A stretch of DNA of 64,000 nt. It comes from Silurus meridionalis. Taxonomy: Eukaryota; Chordata; Actinopteri; Siluriformes; Siluridae. Of the stretch, positions 37,887 to 49,665 are shown in pieces. How positions within the stretch are numbered: position 1 is the first letter of the stretch; each line of letters begins with the position of its first letter. The DNA is taken from NCBI RefSeq assembly GCF_014805685.1, contig NC_060886.1:21631608-21695607 (forward strand), written 5' to 3'. Below the pieces are notes generated by a model that saw only the letters and a list, made by a program, of their open reading frames with translations, searched no databases and was not told where the DNA came from. The position numbers were made by a program, and so were the translations under genes.

Positions 37887-38168
37887 CTATCAGCTCCATG
37901 TGGGGTTGGGCCTCTCGGTTTGTTGATCTTAGCGTAGAGGCCATCAAGCGGATCTTCAGTTGACTGCTCTTGACTGTGATTGGAGGGGTGTGTGGCTCTC
38001 TGAGGTGATGGGCTGCGGGTCCCGTATGGAGACTGAGACGGAGACAGACGTCCTCTGAACGTGTTGATCCGGGCGTAGTTGGGGTCCACATCGTCATCCT
38101 CAACATCCGGAGAACCAAAGCGATCTCGAGCCTGACGATCTCTCAGCTCTTGGTGCTTCGCTTCGATC
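37887..38168 (-). CDS. pard3b: pard3b internal coding exon (second of three)
   Basis: This 282-nt exon is read from 38168 to 37887. The acceptor AG is at 38170-38169 and the donor GTGAGA starts at 37886. It enters with one base that completes Arg (AG+G) and leaves with AG, so its phase matches both neighbours. The peptide begins I-E-A-K-H-Q-E-L-R-D-R-Q-A-R, a helix shared by PARD3 and PARD3B. It continues with D-D-D-V-D-P-N-Y-A-R-I-N, a Ser/Pro-rich stretch with several S-P sites, and D-P-L-D-G-L-Y-A-K-I-N-K-P. The D-P-N-Y-A-R and L-Y-A-K segments distinguish PARD3B from PARD3, where the second segment reads L-Y-A-Q-V-K-K-P. The S-P sites are possible phosphorylation sites (inference). The reading frame is intact across 94 codons. 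This exon gives the clearest family call in the window. Confidence 0.93.
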
Positions 38169-39074
38169 CTGACCAAGAACGAAAACAAAGAGTGTTCGGA
38201 AAGAAACACAAGCACAGGGTCAGCTTGTGTGTGAACGGTTCAGGGGATAATAATGAAGTGCACCTTGCTTTTACTGGAGTCTACTGAAATGGCGAATCGT
38301 TTAAACATACAAGAGGCCTGGTTATTTTTCTTACTTGCTGACTTTATTTATAGCAATGCGACTCACAGGATAAATAAGGATGTGATCAATACACTCAGAT
38401 GCACTCGCTTCTATTTTTTCCCCCCTTTGCTAATGCCAGAGAAGGCCAGGAACACAGAAAAACAGCTTCTGGGCCACACTGTACCATATGGAAGAGAACA
38501 GGAGGAAAACGTGCCTCATTTGACTCGCCATAAGCCTCGGAAGACGCAACACAAAATAATATGAAAATATCTCTCTTGATTCGACTAAATTAATTTCTTT
38601 CCCGCGCCTCTACTGGCACGTTCCACACAAGCGCACGAGATTTCTGTTTATTTTATTCCGCTCTCTTATTACAGTTTGATCTTGGAGTGTTCTAATAGTT
38701 CATGATTCGCTCAAAATAGCACAGCTGAAATATCACTATTCAATAATTTACCTCTTCTGTGACTAACGTTATTCTTCTAACGCTGCTACAAATCCTGGAA
38801 GAGCATGATTATTTTTTTATTTTTATTAATAATCAGGACAATATCTTGCAATATTTACAAGTGCTACTGCTCACCAAAACACATTGTGAAAAACGATTCA
38901 GTTCTTTAGGTTAGAAAAGCTGCACACTCCTACAACTAGCAGCTTTGGCTATTAAATAAATCATTAAAATACACACAAGTGACAAAATGAACAGGGGTAC
39001 TGAGGCCCAGCTTGTGTGGGAAGGCAGCTAAATGCACTGCGGGGATTTTTAGGGAAAACTAAACACTTTCACTG

Positions 39075-39169
<95 letters not shown>

Positions 39170-39962
39170 TTAAATAAAAACAACACATTAAAATAATTTA
39201 CCCATAAGGAGCATGGGCATTATACAGCAAGAAAACTGCCAAAAATAATCTTCTGTAGAATTTGCTGTGTGTACAGTAAAATGAATCACCTTTACTGTTG
39301 TATTGTTACAAAATGCATTTTATTAGCAGCAAAAACAAGAAGTAAATAAAACTTTAAATAAGTAATTAGCACTCCTGGGCATCACACACTTCTGAGTATA
39401 GAGTAAAGTTTTTGTTTGTTTCAAGTGTTTGAGGTGGGAATTGTCATGACATGGCAGCCAATCATTCAAAGTGAAGCCTTTATCCAGACAATTTGCACAA
39501 AGCGTTTACTTATCGGGTACAATTTCATTTTAAATGCCGCTCGTCATTCCAGCTGGGATCGTGACTGCGTGTCTGAAGCAGAAAACTCTACGATGTCTGT
39601 CACTTTGTTGCATTCTGACGTGAATAAAACGTAAGCGTAGCTGTAGACTCGAATCCAAGACCATACGCATTCCACAGGAAGATAATGCATTGATATAAAG
39701 GACATAATGTAAATGTAGAATTAAGAAGTTCACTATATGCATTGTTATAGCGGTGTATAGCAGGCTATATGATCTAGCTAAGTCAAATGCGTATAAAGTG
39801 TTATAGTCATGAATTTTGAAGAGGATATAAAAAGATGAAAATGATTACAAAACACCACCATCGTGTTTTTTTTTTTTTTTTCTCAACGTTTAAAATAAAA
39901 GGGTGAGTAGCTGAAGAGCAGTGGGAGGAAACAACTAAAAGATCTGGCACGGGTGGTCTCAC
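38169..39962 (-). other. pard3b: pard3b intron between first and second exons
   Basis: This is a 1,794-nt GT-AG intron. It contains an 87-nt (TA)n tract at 39080-39166 and a T-run near 39866-39881. Open frames inside it show no splice-supported coding potential. I see nothing else functional. Confidence 0.85.
39080..39166. repeat. (TA)n microsatellite
   Basis: Perfect run of about 43 units inside the short pard3b intron. It is the longest TA tract in the window. Confidence 0.97.
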
Positions 39963-40079
39963 CTCTCCCTCTCTTCCTTCATCCTTTCCAACTCTTCTTC
40001 GCTCAGCATGTCTGACGCATGCTTCTGTGTGCTTGCTTTGCTCTCACCCTTACTCTTCTCTTCCTTCTTCTTTCCAAAC
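39963..40079 (-). CDS. pard3b: pard3b internal coding exon (first of three in window)
   Basis: Coding exon of the Par-3-like polarity scaffold. It is read on the minus strand from 40079 to 39963 and is 117 nt long. The acceptor AG is at 40081-40080 after a pure TC-rich tract, and the donor GTGAGA starts at 39962. It begins with the last base of a codon and ends with two bases of an Arg codon that the next exon completes. The peptide starts F-G-K-K-K-E-E-K and ends S-E-E-E-L-E-R-M-K-E-E-R-E. This matches the basic 'R-F-G-K' and acidic coiled-coil stretch after PDZ3 in Par-3 proteins. Par-3 family members are cortical scaffolds at epithelial junctions. Par3L is reported to bind and restrain LKB1 and, unlike PARD3, not to bind aPKC (family knowledge, not visible here). 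No stop or frameshift is seen. The assignment rests mainly on the fit with the two following exons. Confidence 0.85.
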
Positions 40080-40112
40080 CTGAGAGAGCGAGAGAGAGAG
40101 AGAAAGACACAG
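40080..40112 (-). promoter_or_regulatory. pard3b: Acceptor and microsatellite polypyrimidine tract of the first pard3b exon
   Basis: Read on the minus strand, the 3' splice site is preceded by an almost unbroken TC dinucleotide run ending CTCTCTCAG. The polypyrimidine tract is therefore itself a (TC)n microsatellite. It should be a strong U2AF-binding tract, but its length could vary between alleles. Confidence 0.7.
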
Positions 40113-40175
40113 AGTAAAAACACTGAATGATCACTGTTTGTAAATAGTGTGTATGTGGCAATGCACCCCTACAAG

Positions 40176-40178
<3 letters not shown>

Positions 40179-40209
<31 letters not shown>
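40179..40209. repeat. (TG)n microsatellite
   Basis: Perfect TG run of about 15 units. Confidence 0.95.
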
Positions 40210-40211
<2 letters not shown>

Positions 40212-42260
40212 GGTTGGGTGGGTGGCAGTAAAGATGCTCAGTTTACATGCATCTTCTCTGCCTCACTGAGTGCCTTATGCACCCGACTGCATTCCTCCAG
40301 CTCACTGAGGTCATTCTTTCTGTGTGCTCCAGTCACACTGCTTAACCATGCATCCGTGTGCTATATATACTATCCTGATTCTAATATACATCATACACCT
40401 ACATGATACTCATTACAGCAGTTACACTCTCTCGCTCGCTCTCTGTGCTGTGATGCACAGGGCTCTTGCATTTCTCATCAAGCTCTGTGCCTCTGCCTGT
40501 TTTCCAGATTGTTTAATTAAAAATGCTTAATATTTAATTAAAAATGCATGTTTTAATATTCCGTTTTCTAGCTCGTTTCAGAACGTCATTAAAAAAACGA
40601 CAAAACGTAAAATACACGACTATTATGCACTAGGAGCCTTAACGTCTTGGCTCTTATTCAAAGATATATTTTTCTTTACTCCTTATATTCGTCTTTTTGT
40701 ATTATTTCAATGCGTTTCTGACTGTTTTATTAGCAAACTAAACATGATACACAACTTGTACAGTGAAAATGTCTTCTGGCACCGTGACTACGATATTTTT
40801 CCCTGCATCTTTAATGACCTACTTCACTTCTACTGAGACGAAATGCAAAAGAAAAAAAAAAAAGCCTATTTAAGAAGGCATGAATAAAAAGCTTTGAACA
40901 GTTACACAAGAGAGAAGAATAGAAACGTGCATGTAGAAATGCGCTAAAACAGTGTACGGCCATAACTTCCTATTTACTTCATAACCAACTGAATTAACTT
41001 GTGCTTAATGGCCTGCGAGTGTTACCACGCATACGTTTAAAAAATAAATACAAAAATTAAGAAATAAAAGAAAAGGAAAAAACACACAAAAAAAATGTTT
41101 TTAAAAAGCAGCCCCGTGACTTGAATTCTATCAGAAAACGTCTCTATATGGCGGACAAACAGAAATGGAGAAATGGAACTGTGGCACTATTTACAGAGCC
41201 TCTGAGAGCTGCGGTGCTGATTTTAGAGGATTTCATTTCTGATCACAGCAGCAGAAAGGATTTTAAATCTCCACTAAGCTTCATGCAACACTAAAGGAGT
41301 GGGATTCGCTCCAGCCTGTGACTCTGGATCCGCCAAGCCGGAGTTAGGGCTTTCTCATCTGTCTCCTGACTCGACTCGTCTCATCACAAAAGATGATTCA
41401 CTCTCATTCGTCTCACTGCCTCCATACAGCCAGCATTCACCCTGTTTACACCTGGCTGTTTACTTCCAGAATTATATTTCCGGATATAGATCAAAATTGA
41501 AGGAGTGCAACTGTCTATGAATATCAATGTAATGCATGTGAACATAAATGCATTCAAATCCTAATATAGCAAACTATTTCAGGGGGTTGAGTCAGATTTC
41601 GGCCATATTTTATACGTTTAAATGTTCATCCATTCAACTTCATTGGGTGATTTTTCCTGATCAGCATCATTGTGGATCTGCAGTCTCCCTTGGGAATAAG
41701 GCAGGAATAAATACACACACACACACACACCCCCCTAGTCTTCACAGGGCACCATATACAGTATCAATATACACACATACCACGTAAGAGTAACCCGAGC
41801 TCAGGACTGAACCCGGTGCTGTAAGATAGAGATGTAGACTTTTCCATTGTAGACTTCCCTTGGACATATCATTATTACAGGTGTGTCTGTGTTATATAAG
41901 TGCAAATAAATCATTATTCTGTGTTTAAGGAATCAAAAACCCTTTTTTGGGGGGAGGGGGGTTCAATTTGTGCTTTTTTTTTTGTGTCGAGGCACTGACG
42001 AGACGTGACGAAAGAAAAAGACTGCTTGCTCGAAACCTGAATCTATGAGGAGGTGTGAACAGATGATGTTCAGCATGTAGGACTATGTGAGCAATGCTAT
42101 AGTAGAGACAGACCGGAGTCTTCTCTCAGGTGGGACAACTATTCTGACGTCATAAACAGAATGGCGCAGACGGAAAGACGTATGCATGGGTCATATGTCA
42201 GAGAGGACTCGCAGCTGTAGATCACAGACAGCTCTGAGTGTCTTGCAAAGGTGTTACACA

Positions 42261-42268
<8 letters not shown>

Positions 42269-42314
<46 letters not shown>
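42269..42314. repeat. (CA)n microsatellite
   Basis: Perfect CA run of about 23 units, preceded by CT units. Confidence 0.96.
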
Positions 42315-42317
<3 letters not shown>

Positions 42318-42454
42318 CTTTTGTTCTATTGCTTCTGACTCATTTGTAAAACCATTGCTATAGACACTGTATTAACAAAAATACACTAAAAAGACGGGTA
42401 TTGGGGTATTACACTAATAGGGACTGTAATGAGATGGTATTTTAAATATCTAGT

Positions 42455-43252
42455 CATTAATATACAGTTAGTCCCCACTTTGCAGCTGTAACAGGAAGTC
42501 TTTTCACAACATTCTGGAGTGTTTCTGTGGGAATTCTTGCCCTTTTATCCAGTAAAGCATTTGTGTTGCTCAAAGTCTCCTTTCAAGTTTATCTTAAAGG
42601 TCAGGGCTTGTGCGAGCCAGGCGAGTTCTTCCACACCAAACTCATCCAACCGTGTCCTTATGGACCTTACTTTGGGCACTGGGGCACAGCCATGCCAGAT
42701 CTGGATCTTCCCCAAACTGTTCCCACAAAATTGGAAGCATAGCATTTGTCCAACATGTCTTGGTATTCTAAAGCATTAGGATTTCCCTACGGCGGGAGTA
42801 AGGGGCCGAGCCCAACCCCTGAAAAACATTCCAATACCATTATCCCTCCTCCACTAAACTTTAAAGTTGGCACAATGTAGTCAGGCAGGTAAGTTTTTCC
42901 TGGCCTCCACCAGACCCTGATTCACCCATCAGCCTTCCAAACAGAGAAGCATGATTCATCACTTTTCACAGAAAATGTTTCCACTGCTCCAGTGTGCAGT
43001 TGTGGTGTACTTTACCCATTACACCACTAAATCCAATGCTTGCCATTGTCTTTGGTGCAGCAATTTGGCCATGTAAACCCATTCTCCCTCCACACAGCGC
43101 TGGCAACTACCATCATCACCACCACTTTCCAATAGCACTATTTACAACTAACTGTGGAAAATGTAGCACAGATGAAAATCATGCAGTGAGATGGTGGCAT
43201 CCTGTCACAGTACCACACTTGAATTGACTGAGCTCTTAAGAACTACCATTTT
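42455..43252 (-). mobile_element. Tc1-like transposase pseudogene (family C)
   Basis: Read on the minus strand, a start codon lies near 43250 (M-V-V-L-K-S-S). Most of the DNA-binding domain is missing, because the sequence jumps around 43067-43195. The catalytic part follows: a G-G-G-I-M-V-type region near 42830, then the segment around 42650-42740. The end matches the family's 3' region (GTCCCCACTTTGCAGCTGTAACA at 42472). Frameshifts and stops are frequent. It is inactive. Confidence 0.8.
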
Positions 43253-46165
43253 TCGCTTGTAAACGCAAAATCCGACGTGCCTAATGTGTACATACAAAAC
43301 AGCAGAGTTAAGACATTTTTCACGTCTGATTTGAGCTTGCGTATTTGAAGTGAAGGACTGGGGGGGAAATTTCCAATCTTTACCGTTAAAAGCAAGTTTT
43401 CCTTTCTTGGTACAGCAAAAGGTTAGAATTGATGTCTGGTGGAATCAGAAATACACAACAGACGTGGTTGAGGTTACAGTGAAAAACACTGAAAGCGCTC
43501 CTTTAAATATGGGCTTTCATATATTTCGCATATATATATATATACACACACACACATACACAGCCTCCTGTCATTTGTCCTCTGGCAGGCTATTTGTGTG
43601 ATTCACACCACTCTCATAACTTAATTGGTACATTTATCTCATTAAACAGGAGCTATTTCATCGTGGTGTTTGGCATGCAACCGCAGCACGCCCATTCAGC
43701 TTCCTAATTAAGACCAGCACATCTGTGTCCTGAATGCTAAACAACGCACTACCAGCCTAAATCGAAAAAACGACAGGCGGATAGAGTGTGTGTCGATATA
43801 CGTGTCGATACAAAGGGGCGTAGCGCTGATTACAAAGTGCACGCTTATAAACGCAAGGGCATCGTCAAGGAGACGACACCGTGGACAGGAAACGTGAAGG
43901 CAAAACTAAACTCTGCTGTAATGCGCTTTAAAAGGTTAATTTGTTTGACGCGTGTAAGTCGGTATCAATTGCTCAACGAAAACGTCTCGCACGCACCGAC
44001 GTTTGCTTAATTGCACACGGGTGCAGTCGCGGAGAGACTTGTCGAGCCGTCTTCATCTTAAACAATCTGCTTGACGTTCGGCTGAGAGCCGAAGCGACTG
44101 GTATAAAAAAAACCTAGTAGAGTCGATCAAATGGATAAATAAAGGTAATAATTAGGCTGTCGGAACGGGCCACGCTGCTGGCATCTGAACTTCAGAAGCA
44201 AAGCTTCAGATGCCATTACATGTGCTGTCAGTTCAGCAGAGATAGAAAGGGAGCAGCAGATATGGCGCTGTATGTCACTAAATTTGTCACACAGACACTT
44301 GGCGTGTGGATTTATAACCTCTTGCTGACTACATTACGCATTCTCTCACTTCTCCGTCCATTCTCAGATCGCTCTCAGCTTGAAGTGTCAGCTTGAACAC
44401 ACGCCATTCCCACCCACCTTCATTCCCCCGTAGCAAACCAACGAAACCGCCACATGCGTTTCAGCAGCAGTTACAGCTGCACATCTTCTAGGATCCATTT
44501 CTAGCAGCTTGGTAGTGTTTTATTCTCCAGCCATTTCGTCCTCAAGCACGACGAGTCTCCCGTCAAAACATTGCACTACCACCACCATACTTCACTGTGG
44601 GGGTAAAGTTCTCAGGGGGAATTAGCTTTATACGATGAACATAGTAGCACAAATTTCATTTTGGCCCCATCAGAGTCTCATCTTCAAAATTTATAATGAT
44701 TGTTTTTTTTTGTTGTGTTTTTTTTTTAAACAATTTTGACATTCTTCTCATAAAATATCTCAAAGTTCAGCTCAGTGGTGGTCCAGGTTATAGTTGTCCT
44801 ATAAACAGCTTTTCCATCTGAGCCTCCTGCTCTATCAGATGGTATAACATTTTTATCCTATGCCTCAAAATGGGGATTTATAAAAACAAACAAACCTTGA
44901 ATGATGCATTTCTAGAACTTCGTCTTTCACAGCTATTCTCTTGGAATTGAGAAAACGAAACACTTCAATTTAGATGTGTACAAGTGTGCCATTGAATGTG
45001 TGCCTGAATTCCAAACGGTTTACAATACACAGTAGTGCACATACACACAGCATAAAGTCTCAACACAGCCTCCGCTGGAACAAAGCTAGCTCGTCTATAT
45101 TAGTCTACAACATGCTACATTAGCATGCTGGCTTGAATCCAGGTCGGCCATTTAACTAGTCAAGTTAAGAAATTGTGAAAAGAATTTCTGTTTGTAGTTT
45201 TAACTTGTTGAAAAAAACAAACACAAAAACCCATTATTTTTTTTAAAGTCACATTTGGTGTAAATATCATAGTAGCCTTTTAATCAATTCATTAATTTAA
45301 GCATGTGATTGAGAGTTTTCTTTCACAAAAGGTTCCAGGTAGAAAGCTTATGCGAGGAGCATCGAAAATGTAAAAATAAACCCTTATTTGAAACATAATA
45401 ATATATTTAATTTATATAGCGCTTAGCAGTCAGATCCCTGGGTTTAAAGACAAAAACAGGAGATGTAAAAGACATACGTCGTTTTGTAGTCATTAAGGAA
45501 CTTACAGTAGGACCATGGATAGACTTTTAGTATGAGTGAAACTCGACCTTACGAGCAGAGTGTTTATGTTAAGTCAGCTGTGCACATGTTGCGGTGTGGA
45601 AAGTATGCGTCTTACAGAAAACAGCTGTGATGGGTTGCTACTTAAGTCTGTAAGAGTGACTAAGAGTCGACATCCGAGTTCAACAGAGGCCCAAACTGGC
45701 CTAATTACCATGCTCACAATCACTAATGCCTCCACATACACTGTCATTTTCTAATTACAACTTCATTTTCTCTCTCACTCATAAAAATGTCCCTTTCCCT
45801 CTGCACAGTGGTTTCGCTCTGCTCTCTTACAATACTGCATTTATTATACAGAAATGTAATAAGAAGTGTGATATTTAGGTGAGCTGATGATATGAGGTCT
45901 CTTTTTATCACTTGTCTCTCACTGTGTGCTTTAGACAAATTCCAATCCACCAATTCAATCTTTAATATAAAGCACAAAAAGAGAAGCAAATGTGAGATGA
46001 AAAATCATAGTTAATTACTAATCATAGCTGCCAGAAAGAGAAAAAAATATATACATATCTAGACCTATAAATCTCTCTATCTCTATTTTATATATATACA
46101 CACACACACACATACTGTATATATATATATACACACACACACACACTCAAACACACACACACACA
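43253..46165. other. pard3b: Intronic sequence, no gene seen
   Basis: Contains short TA/CA mixes (43531-43562, 46021-46165) and the possible transposon relic at 44480-44850. No exon was recognised. Confidence 0.45.
44480..44850 (-). mobile_element. Possible degenerate DNA transposon
   Basis: CACTACCACCACCATACTTC followed by CCCCATCAGAGTCTCATC resembles the antisense of a transposase region (K-Y-G-G-G then a S-D-E context) common in fish repeats. It is too decayed for a sure family call. Confidence 0.4.
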
Positions 46166-46340
46166 CAGTGGTACCTTGACCTATGAGTGCATTAATGTAC
46201 GAGTTTTCCAAGGTACGAGCGGTCACTCGGTCGATTTTTTTGCTTTGTTACGCGAGCAAAAAATTGAGGTACGAGCTTGAGACGCCGCTGCTAGATGGTG
46301 TAGTGACACTGCAGACTGTAGCACACCGCACCACACTACG
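46166..46340. mobile_element. DNA-transposon-like terminus
   Basis: It starts CAGTGGTACCTTGACCTATG and contains repeated GGTACGAG and TTTGTTACGCGAGCAAAAA words. These are typical of one end of a family of short inverted-repeat DNA elements in fish. Only one end is seen, and the class is unknown. Confidence 0.45.
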
Positions 46341-46344
46341 TATA

Positions 46345-46456
46345 CATGTTAGTACACCATGTAGTGTGTACGTGTATGTATACGTACACGTACACACCAT
46401 GTAGTGTGTACGTGTACGTATACATACACGTACACACTACATGGTGTACTAACATG
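46345..46456. repeat. Perfect inverted repeat (52-bp arms, 8-nt spacer)
   Basis: Base-by-base comparison shows that 46345-46396 is the exact reverse complement of 46405-46456. The spacer CCATGTAG is at 46397-46404. The arms start CATGTTAGTACACCATGTAG and contain GTACGTGTATGTATACGTAC. The spacer plus the first 18 bases of the right arm repeat the sequence from 46358 in the left arm with one mismatch, so there is also internal direct repetition. Confidence 0.95.
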
Positions 46457-46477
46457 ACCCTGACTCAACGTGTTACA

Positions 46478-46776
46478 ACGGCTTGTATCTAAACAGTAGC
46501 CTACCAAGAAAGTCCTCCTTCCTTTTTACAACTATTTCTCTCTGGAGTTTTTATTTTGGCATTGTGCGTTTAAAAAAAAAAATTTTTCTCCCAATGCCGT
46601 GCAGCTCAGAACACAGGTGAGGTGCGTTTTTTCGTTTCCGTTCGGAAATTTCATTGGTCTAATGTTATGGGGCTCAGTTTTTTGGCTCGAAGTTTGTGAA
46701 ACCGGGAAAAACCCAGGAAAAAATCATAAATAAGCCGCAAGGTTCAAAACGTGGGAAAAAAGTAGCGGTCTATACG

Positions 46777-46782
<6 letters not shown>
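46478..46782 (-). repeat. Unclassified interspersed repeat (copy 2, inverted)
   Basis: It is the reverse complement of the 24261-24490 repeat over most of its length and extends further (to AAGTAGCGGTCTATACGGTG). It ends at a (TA)n tract, as copy 1 does. Confidence 0.75.

Positions 46783-46839
<57 letters not shown>
46780..46839. repeat. (AT)n microsatellite
   Basis: Perfect run of about 30 units between the inverted repeat copy and the 3' end of the LINE. Confidence 0.97.
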
Positions 46840-46843
<4 letters not shown>

Positions 46844-48200
46844 TCATTCGTCTCCATACCCCTCTGTCCTGTACATCTGCCTCTTTCAAACCAACTACCT
46901 GCATGTCTTCCCTCGCCATATCCATAAACCTCCTTCCTCCTTCCTGGTGGCTCCATCCTCAGCATTCTCCTACTGATATACCCCATGTTCCTTCTCTGCA
47001 CATGTCCAAACAATCTCACCTCCCTCACCTTTGTCACCAAAACGTCCTACATGCGCTGTCCCTCTAATAAACTCATTTCTAATCCTGTCCATCCTCGTCA
47101 TTTCCAACGAAAACCTCAACATTTTAAGCTCTGCTACCTCCAGCTCCACCTCAAGTATTACACTCAATGCCACTGTCTCTAATCCATACAACATCGCAGG
47201 TCTCACCACAGTCCTATTAACTTTACCTTTCATTCTTGCAGATACCCCGGCTCTTCTCAACCTGCTAACTACTCTCACCACAAATAACAATATTATCCGC
47301 AAACATCATAGTCCAGGGAGACTCCTGTCTGACCTCGTCCGTCAACCTGTCCATCACTACTCCAAAGAGGAAAGGGCTCAGAGCCGATCCTTGATGCAGT
47401 CCAACCTCCACCATAAACCAGTCTGTCATTCCTACTGCACACTTCACTGCTGTCACACTGTCCTCATACATGTCCTGCACCACCCTCACATACTTCTCTG
47501 ACACACTTGACTTCCTCATACGATACCATAACTCCTCTCTCGGCATCCTGTCGTACGCTTTCTCCCAAAATTCACAAACGCACAATGCAACTCCTTCTGA
47601 ACTTCTCTATACTTCTCCATCAACATTCTCAAAGCAAATAATGCGTCTGTGGTGCTGTTCCTCGGCATGAAACCATACTGTTGCCTACAGATGGTCACCT
47701 CTTCTCTCAGCCTGGCTTCCACTACTCTTTCCCATGACTTCATGGTGTGACTGATCAACTTAATTCCCCTGTAGTTACTGCAGGTCTGCACATCTCCCTT
47801 ATTCTTAAAGATCGGTACCAGCACACTTCTTCATTCCTCAGACATCATCTCACCTTCCAAAATCCTGTTAAACAATCTGGTTAAAAACTCCATTGCCATC
47901 TTTCCTAAACATCTCCATGCTTCTACTGGTATGTCATCTGGTGCTTCCACTCCTCCTCTTAATCGCTGCTCTCACTTCCTCCTTACTAATCCTATCCACG
48001 TCCTGCTTCACCATCTCCACACCATCCAACCTTCACTCTCTCTCATTTTCCTCATCATCAACTGCTCAAAATTGTCAAGTCAACACATTTTCATCTCCAT
48101 CCTTTATTGCTTTAACTTGCAGCACATCCTTCCCAGCTTGGTCGTCTGCCTGGCTAATCGGTATAAACCATTTTCTGCTATCTTAGTGTCCAAAGTAGTG
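46840..48200 (-). mobile_element. RTE-like LINE fragment, reverse transcriptase pseudogene
   Basis: Minus-strand frames read as a non-LTR reverse transcriptase: V-P-I-F-K-N-K-G-D and C-S-N-Y-R-G-I-K-L-I-S near 47820-47755, then Q-Q-Y-G-F-M-P-R-N-S near 47690. G-L-H-Q-G-S-A-L-S-P-F-L-F near 47390 and F-A-D-N at 47292-47303 follow. F-A-D-N stands where F/Y-A-D-D is expected, so a catalytic Asp is lost. About 100 codons are deleted next to it. The text resumes with V-V-R-P-A-M-L-Y-G-L-E and M-D-R-I-R-N-E. At least three frameshifts are present. It is dead. Confidence 0.88.
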
Positions 48201-48203
48201 CTC

Positions 48204-48209
<6 letters not shown>

Positions 48210-48259
<50 letters not shown>
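48210..48259. repeat. (AC)n microsatellite
   Basis: Perfect AC run of about 25 units. Confidence 0.96.
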
Positions 48260-48261
<2 letters not shown>

Positions 48262-48422
48262 AACACACATATACACACACAAGTCTAAACAAAGAAAAAA
48301 AACGAAATGAGAATAAACACCATTCATTACCAAGAACACAAATTTACTCCATAGACAAAGAAAATGTCATATTTATGAGGGAAATTTGTCTAGATAGTGA
48401 AATCTGAACTTAAAGAGTATGT

Positions 48423-48438
48423 CTTGTATGTATGTATG

Positions 48439-48523
<85 letters not shown>

Positions 48524-48551
48524 CTGTGTTTGTGTGTGTCTGTGTGTGTGA
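48423..48551. repeat. Compound (TATG)n(TA)n(TG)n microsatellite
   Basis: GTAT units, then about 26 TA units, then interrupted GT units. Confidence 0.96.
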
Positions 48552-49598
48552 TGGGGAGGAGGAGTGTTACAGGACACCTGCAGACCAGCGCAAAGCCTGC
48601 CTGCTTTAATTAGCTCTCTCTGCAGCCTCTCCATATTCATTACACACTATTCCTGAGAAAAGCACGCACACATTCTCGCAAAAACACACACACATACACA
48701 AAAAAAAATGGAACCTTCACAAAGGTCTGCATTGAAAAACACAATCACACAGTACACACACACTCCAGAGAAGAGAGAGGAAAAAAAAACAAAAAAAATA
48801 TCCCAATATGGGTTTTGTGACAGTCTCAGTGTGAGAATGAGCAATATGTAAAGAAAGGAAATTAAATCTCTTTTAATTCCTGACTTTCCTTTTCATGGGC
48901 TTCTATGACAAGAGGAGTCCGATTACTGCAGGATTCAGAGCTCAAATGAGATTAGCCGCGGTCGCGGTGAAGTCACGGCTCTGACCTTTGCGACTGTCCG
49001 CAGCTCCCGATGGGGCCTGAGCTGAAATAATGAGAGCCGTCTCCATAGCAGCTTAATAGGTGCCAGTTGGAGAAAGTAAATGAACCAATCAGGAAACAGA
49101 AAGACAAGCCGGTGCTAGAAAAAATACACTTTAGTGGCTTAACATTCCTGACACAGCGCGCTGCTCATTCTCAATATCCGCAAAGGATATGAGGCCATTA
49201 AATGACAACAAAAGCTGAGCTACAAAATAATAATAATGATTAAAAAGATAAAAAATAAAGAAAAAAAACCCACACACAGATTGGATACACATCAATGTAA
49301 CGGGTAGACAATGGAGCGACGTGGAACAATTCAGAGGGAGACCTGATTGGCAGAGAGAAACATACTGAAGGAGTCGGGGTTGTTCAAATGGCCAATTAGC
49401 AGCTGAGCCTGATGAATTCATTAGCATGCTCTCCAGTTATTAAAGGGAAACAGGCGAGTGAATGCTGAATATTCAACAGGAGAGCAAAGACAGAACAGCA
49501 CTGCATGTTCCTCTGCTCATTAGCATAAAACACAGCCATTTCGAACAGACTCCAGCACGCGCGCGCGCACACACACGCCATCTGTGCTACACTCAGGC

Positions 49599-49599
<1 letters not shown>

Positions 49600-49663
<64 letters not shown>
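49600..49663. repeat. (CA)n microsatellite
   Basis: Perfect CA run of about 32 units. A short alternating GCGCGC/ACACAC segment lies just before it at 49557-49576. Confidence 0.97.

Positions 49664-49665
<2 letters not shown>

Larger units (their letters stand above)
40113..42454. other. pard3b: Intronic sequence upstream of the first exon
   Basis: It holds a (TG)n tract at 40179-40209, short CA runs at 41713-41731 and a longer one at 42269-42314. No further exon with splice sites was found on the minus strand. Confidence 0.5.
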
